Assembly (NCBI GenBank): GCA_028692535.1
Contig: JAQUXD010000070.1
Span: forward strand, 1-8,599
DNA from: Eubacteriales bacterium
Lineage (GTDB): Bacteria; Bacillota; Clostridia; Peptostreptococcales; Anaerovoracaceae
DNA: 8,599 bases
Direction of reading: 5' to 3'
In this document: piece by piece, positions 6,536 through 8,599 of the stretch
Layout: the number at the start of each line of letters is the position of its first letter
Numbering within the stretch: the stretch's first letter is position 1
Notes under the pieces: model-generated
Database searches by the model: none
Told to the model about the DNA's origin: nothing
The model's input: the letters and a program-made list of their open reading frames with translations, nothing else
Made by a program: the position numbers and the translations under genes

Positions 6536-7375
6536 ATGAGCAGTTATATGAGCGGGATTTTATCTGGAATAGGCTTTACCGATGTGGTAGATGTTGCCAT
6601 CATCTCCTTTGTCGTATACAAACTGCTGGGATTTATTCGGATGTCCAGAGCTCAGCAACTGGCCAAGGGCCTGCTGATTCTCGTGATTGCTTCGTTCATT
6701 TCTGATACCCTCAATTTTTATACGGTCAACTGGCTCCTCAGCAAGGTTCTGGACGTGGGTTTGATCGCCCTGGTTGTGGTCTTTCAGCCGGAACTTCGGC
6801 GCGGTCTGGAATATTTGGGCCGCGGAAAGTTCGGTTCCAAACAGTTTTCCATCGATAAGGAGCGGATGAAAGAAACTGCCGATATCTTGGTCCGCGCCGT
6901 GGAATACTTTGCCGCCACCAAGACAGGCGCGCTGATCGTAATCGAACGGGAGACCGCCCTGCTGGACATTGCCGAGACCGGAACGATCCTGGATTCCGCC
7001 CTAACGGAACCCCTCATAGAGAACCTGTTCTATAAAGGATCCCCGCTTCACGACGGCGCGGTCATTCTCCGGGACGATCGCATTTACGCGGCCGGCTGCG
7101 TGCTACCGCTTACAGAGAACAACAACCTGAGCAAGGACCTGGGGACCCGTCATCGGGCGGGCATCGGCATTACGGAGGTTTCCGATGCCGTGACCCTGAT
7201 CGTCTCGGAGGAGACCGGGATCATCTCCATGGCTGTGGACGGAAAACTGTCCAGGTTCCTCGATTTGAAAACAGTGGAAAAGATGCTGCTCAATCACTAT
7301 ATGAACAGACTGAATCGCCGGAAGGCCGGCAAGGATCGGATCGTTCAATTCTTCGGAAGGAAAAGCAATGGGTAA
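6536..7375 (+). CDS. cdaA: Membrane-bound diadenylate cyclase CdaA (c-di-AMP synthase)
   Basis: It condenses two ATP molecules into cyclic di-AMP, the second messenger controlling potassium and osmolyte transport and wall homeostasis in Gram-positive bacteria. From ATG 6536 the protein has 279 residues, close to the usual length of about 273. Three hydrophobic segments (about 16-34, 42-58 and 66-84) form the N-terminal membrane anchor. The DAC catalytic domain follows at about 100-260, with the metal and nucleotide motif LHDGAVI (171-177) and the RHR motif (205-207, GTRHRAGIGITE), both intact. The downstream IVSEETGIISMAVDG stretch is also typical. It overlaps its regulator cdaR by eight bases, which is the conserved arrangement of the cdaA-cdaR-glmM operon. 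No obvious c-di-AMP riboswitch is visible in the roughly 110-base leader. Confidence 0.97.
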   Translation: MSSYMSGILSGIGFTDVVDVAIISFVVYKLLGFIRMSRAQQLAKGLLILVIASFISDTLNFYTVNWLLSKVLDVGLIALVVVFQPELRRGLEYLGRGKFGSKQFSIDKERMKETADILVRAVEYFAATKTGALIVIERETALLDIAETGTILDSALTEPLIENLFYKGSPLHDGAVILRDDRIYAAGCVLPLTENNNLSKDLGTRHRAGIGITEVSDAVTLIVSEETGIISMAVDGKLSRFLDLKTVEKMLLNHYMNRLNRRKAGKDRIVQFFGRKSNG

Positions 7376-8588
7376 TTCATCATGGCTGGATAAAATCATA
7401 TCGGTTGTGATCGCCCTGATCCTGTGGGTCTATGTGGTAAACGTGATCAATCCGCCTTCCTCTACGACGATCACCGGTGTCCCTGTCCAGCTCCTCAACC
7501 AGGAGGTGCTGGCTGCCAGCAGCCTGGCCATCGCAGGAACAGACAGCTACACAGTGGATGTCGTGGTAGAGGGCGCTCGCTCCGATGTGATCGATCTTCA
7601 GGCTGATCAGGTCACCGCCGCAGCGGATCTGTTCGGTATGAGTAAAGGTCAGAACTATTTGACGGTCTCGGTCAGTGTTCCGGAAAAAATCACGGTAACG
7701 GAGATCAAATCGGGCAGGATCCCGGTGCTGATCGACGAGTTGGTCAGCGTGCAAAAACCAGTGAATGTCAAGGTTCTCGACGAAGTCGCCGGCTTTGAGC
7801 TCGGCAGTATTTCCATGCAACCCCAAGAGATCAGTGTCATGGGCGCAAAGTCGATCGTAGATCAGGTCCGGACTGTACAGATCCAAGTTTCGCATGCGTC
7901 TCTGGCTGAAACACCCTCCACACTGCAGCTTTCCGCCGAAGCCGTGGACGGAAACGGAGAGCCTGTGTATAACGTGAGATTGTCCAACGCATATGTGGAA
8001 ATTACCGCAGGGTTGTATCAGACGAAGACCGTTCCGCTGGAGGTTCCGCTGGAGGGTTCCCCGGCTCAAAACAGGGAGATCACTCGGAAGGATATTCCCG
8101 AAGAGATCACCGTCAAAGGAAGCGCGCAGATGCTGCAGACCGTGGAAGCGATCGTGGCAGAGCCATTGAACATCCAAGGGCTCGCAGAAGACATCTCTCT
8201 GCCTGTGACGCCGATCCTGCCGGACGGCATCGAGATCGCAGAAGCGAGCCGTCGACTTCTGGCTGAGTTCACCCTCACGGCTGTGGCGGAGGTTCAGTTT
8301 GAGTATGGGCCGGAAGATGTATGGGTGTACAATGTTCCGGCGGGTTATCGAGTGGAAGTGATCGCATCGAAGATCACAGTGACTGCCAAAGGCGAGGAGG
8401 CCGTTGTCAGCGTGCTGCAGAGTAAAGAGCTGCAACCTGCCGTCGATGCGGCGTTCATCAGCGCCGGGACAGATGAAGCGGTCTTGACTACACGATATGC
8501 GCAACAGCTGGTGCAAGTGACTATTTCGCCGGAAACGGTACGCGTGCGGATTCGAATAGGTGAGAATCCAACGGAAGAACAGCAATAA
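7368..8588 (+). CDS. cdaR: CdaR, YbbR-repeat regulator of diadenylate cyclase
   Basis: CdaR proteins are anchored outside the membrane and bind CdaA to modulate c-di-AMP synthesis. The 406-residue product begins with a short cytosolic end and one membrane helix (about 9-27, KIISVVIALILWVYVVNVIN region), an uncleaved-anchor type N-terminus. Four beta-rich YbbR-like repeats follow at about 32-120, 128-213, 219-303 and 307-397, each carrying a V-P-V/L-type strand and an I-x-V-x-G/A-type strand (for example EISVMGAKSIVDQV, 154-167, and EITVKGSAQMLQTV, 246-259). The C-terminal tail is short, acidic and polar (ENPTEEQQ). The start is supported by GGAAGG (7355-7360) seven bases upstream. The gene is complete, and only 11 bases follow it in the window. 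glmM (phosphoglucosamine mutase) is the expected next gene by family context, but it is not in view. Confidence 0.95.
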   Translation: MGNSSWLDKIISVVIALILWVYVVNVINPPSSTTITGVPVQLLNQEVLAASSLAIAGTDSYTVDVVVEGARSDVIDLQADQVTAAADLFGMSKGQNYLTVSVSVPEKITVTEIKSGRIPVLIDELVSVQKPVNVKVLDEVAGFELGSISMQPQEISVMGAKSIVDQVRTVQIQVSHASLAETPSTLQLSAEAVDGNGEPVYNVRLSNAYVEITAGLYQTKTVPLEVPLEGSPAQNREITRKDIPEEITVKGSAQMLQTVEAIVAEPLNIQGLAEDISLPVTPILPDGIEIAEASRRLLAEFTLTAVAEVQFEYGPEDVWVYNVPAGYRVEVIASKITVTAKGEEAVVSVLQSKELQPAVDAAFISAGTDEAVLTTRYAQQLVQVTISPETVRVRIRIGENPTEEQQ

Positions 8589-8599
8589 CTGAAAGAAAG

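Noticed and set aside
7380..8585. Open reading frame of 401 codons on the minus strand exactly opposite cdaR
   Set aside because: It is an antisense shadow of a GC-rich gene. The protein is full of His, Arg and Cys with no recognisable domain, while the plus-strand frame is a clear YbbR-repeat protein with a good ribosome binding site.

Overview
The window (about 55% GC by eye) reads as chromosomal, core-gene DNA from a Gram-positive-type bacterium, most likely a Clostridia-like member of the Bacillota. The grounds are strong AGGAGG-type ribosome binding sites, the long form of hibernation-promoting factor, a single-chain RecD2 helicase, a YhaM-type exoribonuclease, the cdaA-cdaR pair, and a structured RNA next to hpf that fits the raiA motif class. 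I see no mobile element, phage gene, CRISPR array, tRNA or rRNA.

Layout. (1) Positions 1523 to 1, minus strand: the N-terminal 507 residues of a glutamine-dependent NAD+ synthetase (nadE), cut by the window edge. (2) Positions 1524-1636: a divergent promoter region. A good sigma-A-type promoter faces nadE, a weaker one faces the right-hand operon, and their -35 regions overlap. (3) Positions 1637-5536, plus strand: three tightly overlapping genes, yhaM-like exonuclease, recD2 helicase and a comF-family phosphoribosyltransferase. (4) Positions 5537-5846: no protein gene, but a structured RNA of about 190 nt closed by a 22-position helix, interpreted as a raiA motif RNA. (5) Positions 5847-6377: long-form hpf/raiA, followed by a textbook intrinsic terminator. 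(6) Positions 6536-8588: cdaA (membrane diadenylate cyclase) overlapping cdaR (YbbR-repeat regulator), the usual start of a cdaA-cdaR-glmM operon that probably continues past the window.

How the parts relate. The yhaM-recD2-comF group joins a nuclease, a helicase and a competence/DNA-metabolism protein in one translationally coupled unit, which suggests nucleic-acid processing or repair. The raiA RNA and HPF lie together, as is typical for that RNA class, and HPF dimerises 70S ribosomes into inactive 100S particles in slow growth. CdaA and CdaR set c-di-AMP levels, which control potassium and osmotic balance and wall homeostasis.

The most notable element is the structured RNA at about 5564-5753. 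Its class is known but its molecular function is still poorly understood. The protein genes are ordinary, intact housekeeping genes, and I found no convincing new protein system.
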